Origin: Thalassospira mesophila
GTDB lineage: Bacteria > Pseudomonadota > Alphaproteobacteria > Rhodospirillales > Thalassospiraceae
Direction: 5' to 3'
DNA length: 64,000 nt
NCBI RefSeq assembly: GCF_002115755.1
Contig: NZ_JFKA01000001.1
Span: 1-64,000, forward strand
In this document: piece after piece, positions 1 through 12,000 of the stretch
Position numbering within the stretch: the first letter of the stretch is position 1
Layout: each line of letters starts with the position of its first letter
Made by a program: the position numbers and the translations under genes
Notes under the pieces: generated by a model
The model's input: only the letters and a program-made list of their open reading frames with translations
Databases searched by the model: none
Told to the model about the DNA's origin: nothing

Positions 1-3000
1 TCCGAGTTGGTGCTGTAACGAATGGCATCAAGGATCGCATTAACCTGGGCAATCGTCGTGTCGTTATCCAGCGTGATAATCAGGTTGGCTCCATTCGCCC
101 CCCCCGTAACCGTTACACCCGCTGGCAATGCACTGCCCGTCAATGCGCTTGCATCAACTGTCAGCTGTTCGCTGGCATCCGCACTGCCAATCGACACCGT
201 GATCGTCCCGCCACCAAACACCGTGCTATCAAGCGCACCCGTGGTCGTAAGGTCGATATCACCGACATTCGCACCGCTTATGATCGCCGTGGCCGGAACG
301 CCACTATTGGCATCCGTGCTTTCATTCACCGTATCAACAACACCTGTTGTGTCATTAAAGGTTGGCGCGTCGTTTTGCGGGGTGACATTTACCGTCAGAT
401 CACTAGAGGAAGTCGCATCAAGACCACGCGAGTCACGTACGGTAAAGTTCAGCCCGGCAAGGCCGGTGCCGTTTTCATTACCTACCGGATCATAAACCAG
501 CTTGTTTGCATTGAGATCAGCGATGGTGACAAAAACCGGTGTGCTAACCGCAACACCATCAAGTTTGAAAGTGCCGGTGCCTGAAATGCTATTAATCGTG
601 ACACCGGACAATGTATCGGTTTCATCCCCGTACTGGACGTAGTTAAAGTCGGATGCCTTGACCACATAATCCGTGTCTTCAGGGGTGGTTACCGTTTTAT
701 CCGACGATGCAGGCGGGTCGTTTACTTCGGTGATGGCGATTGTTGAAACCAGTTGTACCGATTTCGCATCTGGTCCACCGGCATTGCCGCCGGACTGCAC
801 GTTCCCGTCGTCAGTCGCTTCCTGACCATCGCTGAGCGTGGTCGTAATGACACGTTCACCTGACTGGGTATCGGATGAACTGGCATATTTAATCGCATTC
901 AGGATCGAATTAACTTCGGCAACTGTCGTGTCCGCATCCAGCGTAATCACAAGGTCAGCACCGTTCGCACCACCGGTGACCATTACACCGGTCGGGCGGT
1001 CGCCTGCCGCCAGGGTGAGCTGGTCTGCACTGGTTGCACTGCCAACCGAAACCGTGATTTTACCTTCGCCGTATGTGCCACTGGTTAGCGCATCGGTCGT
1101 ATCAAGGTCGACATCGCCAATATTGGCACCGGTAATAATCGCCGTTGGCGTTGTCCCGGTATTAACAGCCGAGCTTTCGGTAACAGTGGTGGTTACACCT
1201 GTGGTGTCATTAAAGGTTGGCGCGTCGTTTTGCGGGGTGACATCAACCGTAATTGTACTGGGCGATGTGGCAAACCCGTCCCGGCTATCCTGAACCGAAA
1301 AGGTGAAGCTGGCGGTTGCGTCACCATTCACGTTTTCAACCGGGGTATAAACCAGATCACCCTTGGTGACATCGACGACCGAAATTACCTGACCAGCGAT
1401 AACCGCCGTGCCATTCAGGGTCAGCGTGCCACTCACGGGCAATGTATCAATCCGCACCGCCTTGAAGGTATCGGTTTCATCCCCCGGCTGGCTGTAATTG
1501 AAGTCCGAAACCTTCACCGTATAAGGTGTATCTTCCAGTGTCGTAACCGTCTGATCACCGCCTATTGGCGGATCATTTACTTCGGTAATCGTTACCGTGG
1601 CACTAAGTGTATCTTGCAGGCTGGTCGGGCCACCGGCGGTTTTTCCATTGGTCTGTTCGTTGTTGCCATCGTTAATGGTGAAGGTAACCGTGCGATCACC
1701 GCTTAAAACGTCAGACTGGGTATGATAGCGCAGGGCTTCCATCAGGTTTTGAACTTCGGCAGCCGTTGTATCGGCATCAAAGCTGAAAACCAGCTTATGA
1801 TCACCAACCGTATCACTTACCGAGATCGGATTACCGGCTGCATCAACAACGCTCACCCCGGCAGGCAGGCTATAGCTGCCATCAAGTGTCAGGTATTCCT
1901 TGGTGGTGGAATCGGCACCGGTAATATCAACGGTCAGGGTGCCTTTGCCAAAAACAGAAAGGCCATCCGTCGTGGAAAGATCGGTATCGGTCAGGGTAAC
2001 ACCGGAAACAATCTGCACCGGGTCCGTGCCTGTCCCGCTGGTCGAGCTTTCGGTCGAGTTCGATGTCTTGTCGGTCGCATCGAGAACCGGGGCGTCATTT
2101 TGCTGATCAACATTGACCTGCATGGTGCCGGTAGCAGATTCAGCCGGGGTGTTACCACTGCTGGTATGGCCCTTGTCCCAGACACTGTAATTAAAGCTGG
2201 TAACAGCCTGCGACTGATTAAGGTTTGTATCTGAACGATAGATCAGTTTGCCATCGGCAATATCCTGCGCCGAAATATCCAGACCACCCGTCACATCTTT
2301 GATTTCGGTAAAAACCCCATCCCCGTCGGCGTCATAGAACAGACTGCCCTTGCTACCATCGGGCAGGGTTTTGATCGTAATTTTGCCAAGGGCGGTATCA
2401 AGGGCACTTTCACCACCGGGCTGGCTGTAATTAAAATCACTGACTTTAAAGGTGTAATCGATGTCTTCTTTTGCCGTGATCGACGGCGACCCGGAAATTG
2501 CAGGCGGATCGTTTTGTTCGGTAACGGTTACAACCGCATCTATCTGACTGGAAAGGCGGGCGGCCCCGGCGTCACCACCGCTTTGAATATTGCCATCCGC
2601 ACCTGCATTTTGCGCATCATAAAGCGTGATGCTGATGTCGCGATCCCCCGTCACAATATCGCCGGTCGACTGATAACGCAGGGCTTCGACGATCGCCTTC
2701 ACCTGGGCAAGGGTGGCGTCCTGTGCCAGATTGATTGTCAGATCGGTGCCGCCAGTCCCACCAGAAACGCCGCTGGTTTCAATGCCCGCCATTGCATCAT
2801 CGGTAATCGACAGGACTTCGCCACTTTGCACACCGGATAGATGCACAACAATCTGCCCGGCACCAAAGACAGTGCTGTCAAGTTCGCTTGTCGTTGTCAG
2901 ATCGATATCACCAATAGTGACATTTTCAACAATTGCAGTTTCAGGCGTGCCAGTGCCAACAACGTTGCTTTCTGTGACGCTGTGATGCGTGTCGGTCGTT

Positions 3001-6000
3001 GTGTTGCCCGTTGAAATGGCCGGGGCATCGTTGGTGGGGTTGACTGTTATGGTAATTGTGCGGGTTGTAATTAATTTCGCCGATGAACTATCGGCATAAG
3101 CATAATCACCCGGGTTCGCTGTGGTATCGTTGGTGTCCCCCGTAAGCGCATCAGGCCGCAAGCCTGAATTACCCAGATCATTTACAGCAACCGTAAGGGT
3201 GATATCACCATTGAAGTTTGAATTGCTGGCGCTATCACCTGTCGCATCGGGGACTTTAACGGTAATGTTTTTCAACAAAGCATTTAATTCGGCTTCGTTA
3301 AAACCGGTCAGAGTGATGCTATCGCTATTCAAGCCTGCAACGCCCGAACCATCTGCTGTCTGACCGCCAATTCCCGTGATCATGCTGCCGGTTGAAACCG
3401 TCAGTGTCACCGACATATCCTGACCAAGATCATCGACGTCATTGATGGTCAAATTCGCATTTGAGCCCTCAATGGTAATCACGCCACTGGCTTCATCGGT
3501 GTTGAAGTTATTACCGGTGACATCGGCAGGCGTATTATAAGCCGTCAGAAAGACATCGCGCGTTTTCGCCGCAACGTTGTAACGGAACTTGGTATCCGAG
3601 ATGTCGGTTGAATAAGGATCAATTTCAGTGGCTTCAATATTGTCGCCATTATCATAAGGCGTATGGTCCGTATTGGGTCCGCCATTGGCCATATCGGTAT
3701 TTTCAAGCGTCCCATTGGCCCCTGGCATCCGGTCATCAACGATAACCTGAAGTTTATAGGTTTGGTTCTTTTCCCCAAAACCGCCAAAATTAACCTGAAG
3801 ACCCCTAAGGTAGGTATTGATTTCGTCCCGTGTACCAGAAATACGCAGGGCAGAACCGGTCCCGTCATAGCTCGTATCAACGCTAACACCGCTGCTGGTT
3901 GCGGAACTGTCGATAATGATCGTGTTGTCACTATAGTCACTTGCCGACAACGGATTTCCGTTCGGGTCAAGAATACGTACCGTTACGACAAAGGCATCTT
4001 CGCCGGCACCGTTTAGCAGATCGGTATCGTGAATAAGGAAGCTGTTGCCTGAATCACCGAACTGATAGGTTTCGTTATTCACGACATTTGTTGGCGTATC
4101 CGGCGTGGTATTAGTAATGGAAGGCGCGTCATTGACAGATTTAACGGTGATATCAACCGTTGTATCGGTCTGTTGTGCATCACCGCCGGAATTACCAAGA
4201 TCGTTTACCGAAATAGACAGGACATCGGGGCCGACATAGTCTTTTGTGCCAGCATAGGTCAGTATGCTCATCAGGGAATTGATATTTTCGACTGTCCCGG
4301 TCAGGGTAACCGTATCGGTGTTGTTGCCCGAAAGCGTAACGAAACCGGTTGAAGCAAAAGACAGTGTTCCCTTTGTGACAGACAAGGTTACCTGAACATC
4401 TTTGCCAAAGGCATCGGCATCGCCAATTGTAATGCCGGAAATAGTTTTGGTGGTGTCTTCATAGGTTATCCGTGCATCACCAGGATTGGGAACAGTGATG
4501 GTCGGTGGCGTGTTCGTGCTTGATGAACGCAGCAAAACAGACGTTTTAACGATGTTATTGGCATCGTTAATTGTTGAACCATTCTGGTTTTCGGTCGCGT
4601 TTTCCGACCCGTTGGCCCCTGCTGTCAGATCACCATTGCTATCACGCAGGCGGTCATCAACGCTGACTTCAACACTATAAGTCGTGTCATGGTCACCATC
4701 AGGCAGAACAACATTCATGCCATCAAGTGCAGCCTGCACGTCGGCAAGTGAACCCTGGAATGTAATAGATCCCGTGCTGGCAACATCCGAGGTAACGGTG
4801 ATGCCGCTTGTGACTGCAAGATACAAATCACCTGACGAGGTAAGATCAACCGCATTCCCATCCGCATCCTTAAGGATAACCGTTACGGAAACGAAATCAG
4901 TTTCACCGGGGCTATCGACCACCACAAGGTCGGGATCGCTAAGGGTGAATTTGCCATCCATATCAAAGGTGTTGGTGCCATACACATCGTAATCCGTGCC
5001 TGCACGGGTAATTTTGGGGATGTCGTTGGCATAGCCTGAAGCCGGCACAATGATATCGAACTGCGATGCTGCCTTGGTCCCACCTTCGGTCCAGGTATGG
5101 TCGTTCACACTGTCTGACACAATATACTGAAAGCTGTCATTTCGAACTTCCGAGCCATTGTGAAGATATGTCAGGTTACCTGCATCGATATCGGCCTGGG
5201 TAAAGACAGAGCCGACCCCCAAGCGTTTGCCATTTAAAAACAATGTGCCTGACGTCACGTTGGACGTAAGACGATACTGCAATGTTTCCGGGCTGTTATC
5301 GGCATCAACCGTTACCAGATAGCTGTCCGTGATCGTTGCGGTCCCGCCTTCGTCAACGGCAAGAACTTCGTTAACCGTGGTCCGGCCATTTTCGGTTGTC
5401 CCGGTATCTGCGCCCGGGTTTTCATCTGAAATCGGCGCGTCATTTAGCGGGGCAATGGTGAAATTGACCGTCGCGGTGTTTGATGTGTTAATCGCGGCCG
5501 GGTCGGCTGATGTTTGCTTTACGCCATTTGCGCTATGCAGATCGTCGCGCACACGAAACTGGAAACTATCGGTGAAATGCTCCGTTCCATCATGGATATA
5601 GCGCAGGCCGGTCGTGTTTTTATCGCCGGTCAACAAACTGGCGGACAGCCAGTCACCCGCCGAAACATCAACCCAGTTTCCGCCTGCATCCTTGTATTGC
5701 AGCGTGCCGGTATCGGGCAGGTCCACAACCTGAAAATACAGGTCATCAAGTTCAGCTTCACCATAGGGTTCATCGGCCTCGGCCTGGTTATCAACATCAG
5801 CCAGCTTCATTGTGCCGGTGGTAATATTAACCGTCGCCCCTTCGCCTATGGTCGGAACTGTCCCGCCTGTTGCGCTCGGCGCATCATTTACCGGAATAGC
5901 GGTGATGGTGAATGTGCCCTGGGCACGATCATCGGCCAGCTTGCCAGTCCCGATTGAAATCGAGAAATTAAAGCTGCCATGATGGGTTTCACCACCGTCA

Positions 6001-9000
6001 TGGGTGAACTGTAACAGGCCGTTATTAATGTCGGCCTGTGTAAAGGAATCATATACCCCCAGCGCGGTGCCATTCAGATACAGCGTCCCGTTTTCCGGCA
6101 GCGAGGTCAGGCGATAGACCGTGGCTTCAGCCGGGATGGTGTATTGAGACGCACCCTGTGTTGCCTTCAGGGTATAGGACAGGTTCTGTTTGGTAATGGT
6201 GATGGTGTCATTATCCGTACCACCGCGCACACCATCGCCTTCGGTGACTTCAATGCCGGTATTGACCGAACTTTGGTCAATCACTACCGGATCTGAACCC
6301 GGTGTGGCATCCGGGTCATAGCTGCCCTGAATTTGCAAATTGAAGGTGTTGGTCGCAATCGTCCCATCGGCCGTATCAACAACACCGCCCGCCTGGCCCG
6401 CATTGTTAAAAACGCGGCTATGAGAATCGGTCACCTGGAAGTTGAAGCTGTCACCGGTAAAGGCCGTGCCCGCGGTTGAGCTATCGGAATCCGTAACCGC
6501 CTTGGTCTGGACATAGGTTACCCGACCGGCATCAATATCAGCCTGGGTAAAGGTGCTGCCAATGGTCAGCACATTGCCATTCAGGCGCAATTCGCCATAG
6601 GTCGGCAAAGACATAACACGGTATAGTAATTCCGTGCCGCTGCTGGTGTCGTCAACATCAGAAACATGAAGCAATGTGCGCGTAATAACGGAGGAAACAC
6701 CGGCCTGAACCGTGGCAGTTTTGTTAGTGTCGAGAACCGAATGGTCATCATTGGCGACGACAGTAATCTGGATAGTTTTAGCCGTTGTCAGTTCATGACC
6801 AACGCCGGGATCACCGCCCTTATCGGTCACCGTCAGCTTAAATTCGGGCTTGGTGCTGCCATCGGGTTCTGTGCCGTTATGGGCAAATTTCAGGGTCTTG
6901 AATTCGGCCATCGTCAATGACATCGAGGATGCGGTGATTTCCTCGCCGCTATCAATTTGCCCATCGCCATTGGCATCCAGAAACAGGGTGCCCAAACCGT
7001 GGGTATCGATATTGGAAATTACAATGGTCAGATTGCTGCTGTCCGTCGCATCAACATCGCCAATTGTAATTTGCCCGCCAATGTCAGCGGCCGATGTTGT
7101 GGTTCCCGGTGCGTTGTAAACCGGTTCGGTGCCCTGGCCTTCATAAACGCTTGGCGTGCCATCAATGGTTGGCGCGTGGTTTACTGCTGCCACAACATTC
7201 CAGCTAACCTGTTTTTCTGCCGAAACGTGGTCACCAGCGGGGTCAGAAGCCGTCTGAATGGCGGGCTGGCTATTGCCTTCATCATGCAACAGGTCGTCAC
7301 GCACGATAAATTTAAAATTATCAGCAGTTAACGAACTGCCATCATCATTAACGTAACGCAGATTGGTTGTGGCACTGTTGCCGGTCAAAAGGTCTGCCGA
7401 AATCCAGTGCGTGCCATCAATATCAACCCAGCCACTGCCATCGTTATATTGCAACTTGCCGCCATCGGGCAGGTCGGTGACTTTAAAGAACAGATCGTCC
7501 TTTGAGGCCTCGGGATTATTACCCGGTTCACCGCTTTCATTGGCAACATCAACATCCGCCATGCCCAATGTGCCGGTGGTAATGCCAACGGTTGTTCCCT
7601 TGGTAACATCGGCCAATGTGCCGCCGGTTGCGGTGGGTGCATCATTGGTTGCGGTTGCACGCAAGGCAAAGGTGCCAGCAACGGCCTCGGCGGTGCCAAC
7701 GGAAATGGTAAACTGGAAATTGCCCTGATGGGTTTCACCGCCATCATGAACAAACACCACCCGGCCATTATCAATGTCGTCCTGGGTAAAGGAATCATAC
7801 AGGCCATCAATCGCCGTGCCATCGACATAAAGGGTGCCGTTGGTCGGAAGGGCGCTGATACGGTAAACCGTGGCATTCGCCGGAACCGTATATTCGTTAC
7901 CTCCCTGGGTGTATTTCAATTCGTAATTCAACTCGCCCGACGTAATGGCATGGGTATCGCTGCCGCCGGAAACACCATCGCCTTCATCCACATCAAGGCC
8001 GTTATTGGTCGAATCAACAATTGTGACCGGATCGGTCGAGGTGGCTTCGCCGCCGTCACCGGCGAAATCACCCTGAATTTCGATATTAAAGGTGTTTTCC
8101 GCGATCTGGTGATTATTGGCGGGGTCCACCACGCCACCATCAGCACCGGCATCGTTAAAAACGCGCTGCTGCGAATCATAAACCTTGAAATTGAAGCTAT
8201 CTGCGGTAAATGCCGTTCCAGCCTGTTTGGCATCAGGGTCGTCAATTGCCCCGGTCTGCACGTAAACCAGCTTGCCTGCCGCAACATCGGCCTGACTAAA
8301 CCTGTCCCCCAGGCCAAGACGCACGCCGTTCAAACGCAATTCGCCATGATCTGGCAAATCGGTCACTTCATAAACCAGCTGGGCACCATTACTAGTGTCA
8401 TCAACGTCAGAAACACTCAGATAGGATGTATCAATCACAAAGGACTGACCGGCATCGATCTGGGCGGTCTGGTTGGTATCAAGCGATGAATAATCATCGT
8501 TGGCCAAAATATCGATAACGATGTTTTTGCTGGTCGACAGGATTTTATCATTGCCAAACCCACCGCCGCTATCCGTTACGGTCAGGGTAAAGGACGGATC
8601 TGTCGCGTCTGACGGTTCTGACCCGTCATGGGCAAATTTCAGGGTTTTGATCTGATCAATCGTCAGACTGCTGACATTACCGGTAATTTCGGTATCGCCA
8701 ACCCCGAAATATCCGTCGCCATCAACATCAAGAAACAGCGTGCCAACCCCGTGCGTATTCACATTGCTGATATCGACGCTTAAATGTGCCGCATCGTCAA
8801 AGCTGTCAAAATCGCCAATGGTGATCTGGCTGCCAATGTCGGCGGCCTGGGTTTTGGTTGTATTGTCGTTATAAAGGTTCTCGCTCCCCTGGCCTTCATA
8901 GGCTGTCGGGTTGCCATCAATTGACGGGGCGTGGTTATCAACCGATGTAATCGTCAGACTAACCGTGCCATTTCCCGACACGTGGCCGCTATCGGGATCG

Positions 9001-12000
9001 GCAACGCCGGAACGGACATTGTCGCTATCGGTTTCGCTATCATCGGTGAAATCGTCGCGCACACGGTATTCAAAGCTGTCTGATGCAACGGCATCAACCG
9101 TTTGCACATAGCGAATGCCGCTGGTGGCCGCATCCCCGGTCAGTAATTTGGCCGAAATCCAGTCGCCGGTCTGAACATCTAGCCAGTTACCATTGCTTAG
9201 ATATTGCAAGGTGCCATTTTGTGGCAAAGTGGTGATCTGAATATAAAGATCATCGGCCTGCGCCTCATCCGAGGCATCGGTCGGTTCGCCCGGTTCATTG
9301 GATGTATCGGCATCCGACATGCCAAGGTCACCTGTCGTCAGGCCTACATTGGCACCTTCAGCAACGGTAACCGTCCCACCCGATACCGTGGGCGCATCGT
9401 TGGTGGCAATCGCTGTCAGGGCAAAGATGGTTTTAACAATTTCGTTCACACCAACCGAAAGCGAGAAACCAAAGCTGCTTTGATGGTCTTCGCTGCCATC
9501 CTGCACAAAGGTGACGTTATCGGCGTTGATATCGGCCTGGGTGAAGGAATCGAACACATGCAGTTCAACACCATTCAGATAGAGCTTCCCATTGGTCGGA
9601 AGGGCCGTCAGACGATAAATCGTATCGGTCGCAGCAATGTCATAGGTCGACCCGCCACTGGTGGCCTGAAGAATGTAATTTAGCATCGATGATGTAATCG
9701 TGCCGGTATCAACACCGCCACTCACACCGTCTTCTTCGGTCACTTGCAGGCCGCTATTAACCGGTGTGCCCTTGATGGTCACGGCCCCGTCCGGCGTTTC
9801 ACCGCCATCACCCGTCCAGTCGCCGGTAATGCGCAATGCGAAACTGTTGGTTTTGATTTCGCCTGTTGAGGTATCAACAACGCCACCTTCGGCACCGGCA
9901 TCGTTATAAGAGCGCAACTGCGAATCACGGACTTCAAAATTAAAGCTGTCGGCAACGTAATTTTCGCCCGACACGCGATCAGCGGCTTCAACCTTGGCGG
10001 TCTGGAAATAGGTTACCCGGCCATTATCCAGATCATCCTGGCTAAAACGGTCGCCAACCCCCAAAATCACACCATTCAGGCGTAATTCGCCATATGTCGG
10101 CAGGGAAACAACCTTGTAAACCAGCTGTTTGCCACCACTGGTATCATCCACATCGGTGACATTAAGGTTGGCCGATGACAGCGTGGTTACCACGCCCGCA
10201 TCAACCGTTTGCGGGCTGTTATTGGCAATTTCGGGATTATCATCATTGGCAATAACGCCAATCGTAATGGTTTTGCTTACCATTATCTTGGCGGCATCAC
10301 CGGCACCACCGCCACCATCCGTGACCGTGATCTTGAAAGTCGGACTATTGCCATCCGGCTCGGTGCCGTTATGGGCAAATTTCAGCTTGCCAATATCGGC
10401 ACCGCTAATGGTAACCGATCCGGTAATGGCCTGATCATCTGCCGCATTATAAATGCCATCCCCGTTGGTATCGATAAACAGAACGCCATGCCCCTGATTA
10501 TCGACATCGGAGATCGTAATGGTCATGTTTTCCAGATCATCGGCGGAATCGGCATCCCCACCTGAAATTGTCAGAAGCGAACCAATTTCTGCGGCCTGGG
10601 AGACGGTCCCCGGCGCATTATAAACCGCTTCACTTCCTTCCCCCTCGTGAACGGTTGGGGCACCGTCTATTGTTGGCGCCTGGTTGACCGGGGCAATATT
10701 AATGGTGATGTCAAACGGGCCAACATTGCCACTGCCGCCACCATCATTAACCGTTACCTTGAATCCATCCAGATCATTGCTGCCAACGATAATATCCGTA
10801 CCGTCATGCTTGTAGCTCAGCTTGCCATCCAGCACATCTTTCAAGGAAAACGTACTGCCAACCAGCAGGTTATTGCCGTTCAGCTTCAAAACGCCTTCGG
10901 TTGGCAATGCTGTGACCTGAAAAACTTCCTGACTGGAAGTCTGGTTAACGCCCAGTTCAGGGTCGATCAGATGGAAAATATCGGATCCGATGGTGACAGA
11001 TCCACCTTCATTAACCGAAACCGGATCCGGGGTCAGGCTCGGGGCATCATTAACCGCTGAAAATGCCACCGAAATATCTTTGCTGACCGCCGCCGTTGTG
11101 CCGTCATCAACAGACAAATGAATAGTCAGATTACCGTTAAAATCCTGCGACGGGGTCAGGGTCATGTTGTTCAGGGCCGCATTAATCGCGTCCTGCTTGC
11201 CTGTTAGCGTAATGGTATTGCCATTATCGCCGCTAAAGCTATCAAGACCCGAGGTATCGGTTAATGCAATCGCACCTGTCGGGTTCGCCGCCCCGTCGGT
11301 TACGGTAATCGTCACCGTCAGGGTATCGCCAACATTGCTGCCATCATGGTCGATATCGCCAACCGAAACACCGCCAATGGTAACAGGCGTGTCTTCGGTT
11401 GCTTCAACCGATGCATCCGCATCTGACACGGTGATAGTCGGCTGATGGCCTGAAACAGGTGTGACCGGATCATCAAGCAATTGCGAAATTGAATGCAGGT
11501 CGGATGAATTTGCGGGCAGCGCCGCGGTAATCTGCCCGGTGGCATATTCCAGATCCCAGTCACCGCCCAGGTCGTCATTGCCTGTCACATCGTCAGACGC
11601 GGCAACGTCAGCCCCCGTCAGGCTGGCAAGATCGTCGACAAACTGTTTGCCGGTGCCGTCCTTGGCAATATTACAACCATAAAGCAAAATATCGGCTCCC
11701 GCCGATAAATGTTCGCTCCATGATGAAATTTCGACCCCGGTCTCCCCCGAGAGGCTGGCGCTATTAACTGTATCTGACCCCAGTTCAAAGCTGCCATCGC
11801 CCCCGTGCGATATAATATGCAAACCCGATACATCGGCCCCTGCTGCCAGGGCATCTGCAATGGCCTTGGCCCCCGACTGATCGCTATCAACGATCACGAC
11901 ATCGGCTTTGCCTTCCAGACTTTGGGCAAATTCCTGCGCCCCTTCTACCCGGCTATCAATAACCACCAGCACACGGCCGCTGGCTGTTTCCGGGTTAATG

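Noticed and set aside
22..4992. Many plus-strand open frames of 60-170 codons opposite the adhesin
   Set aside because: They are shadows of the highly repetitive minus-strand gene; they have no family motifs, and the minus frame is continuous and clearly coding.
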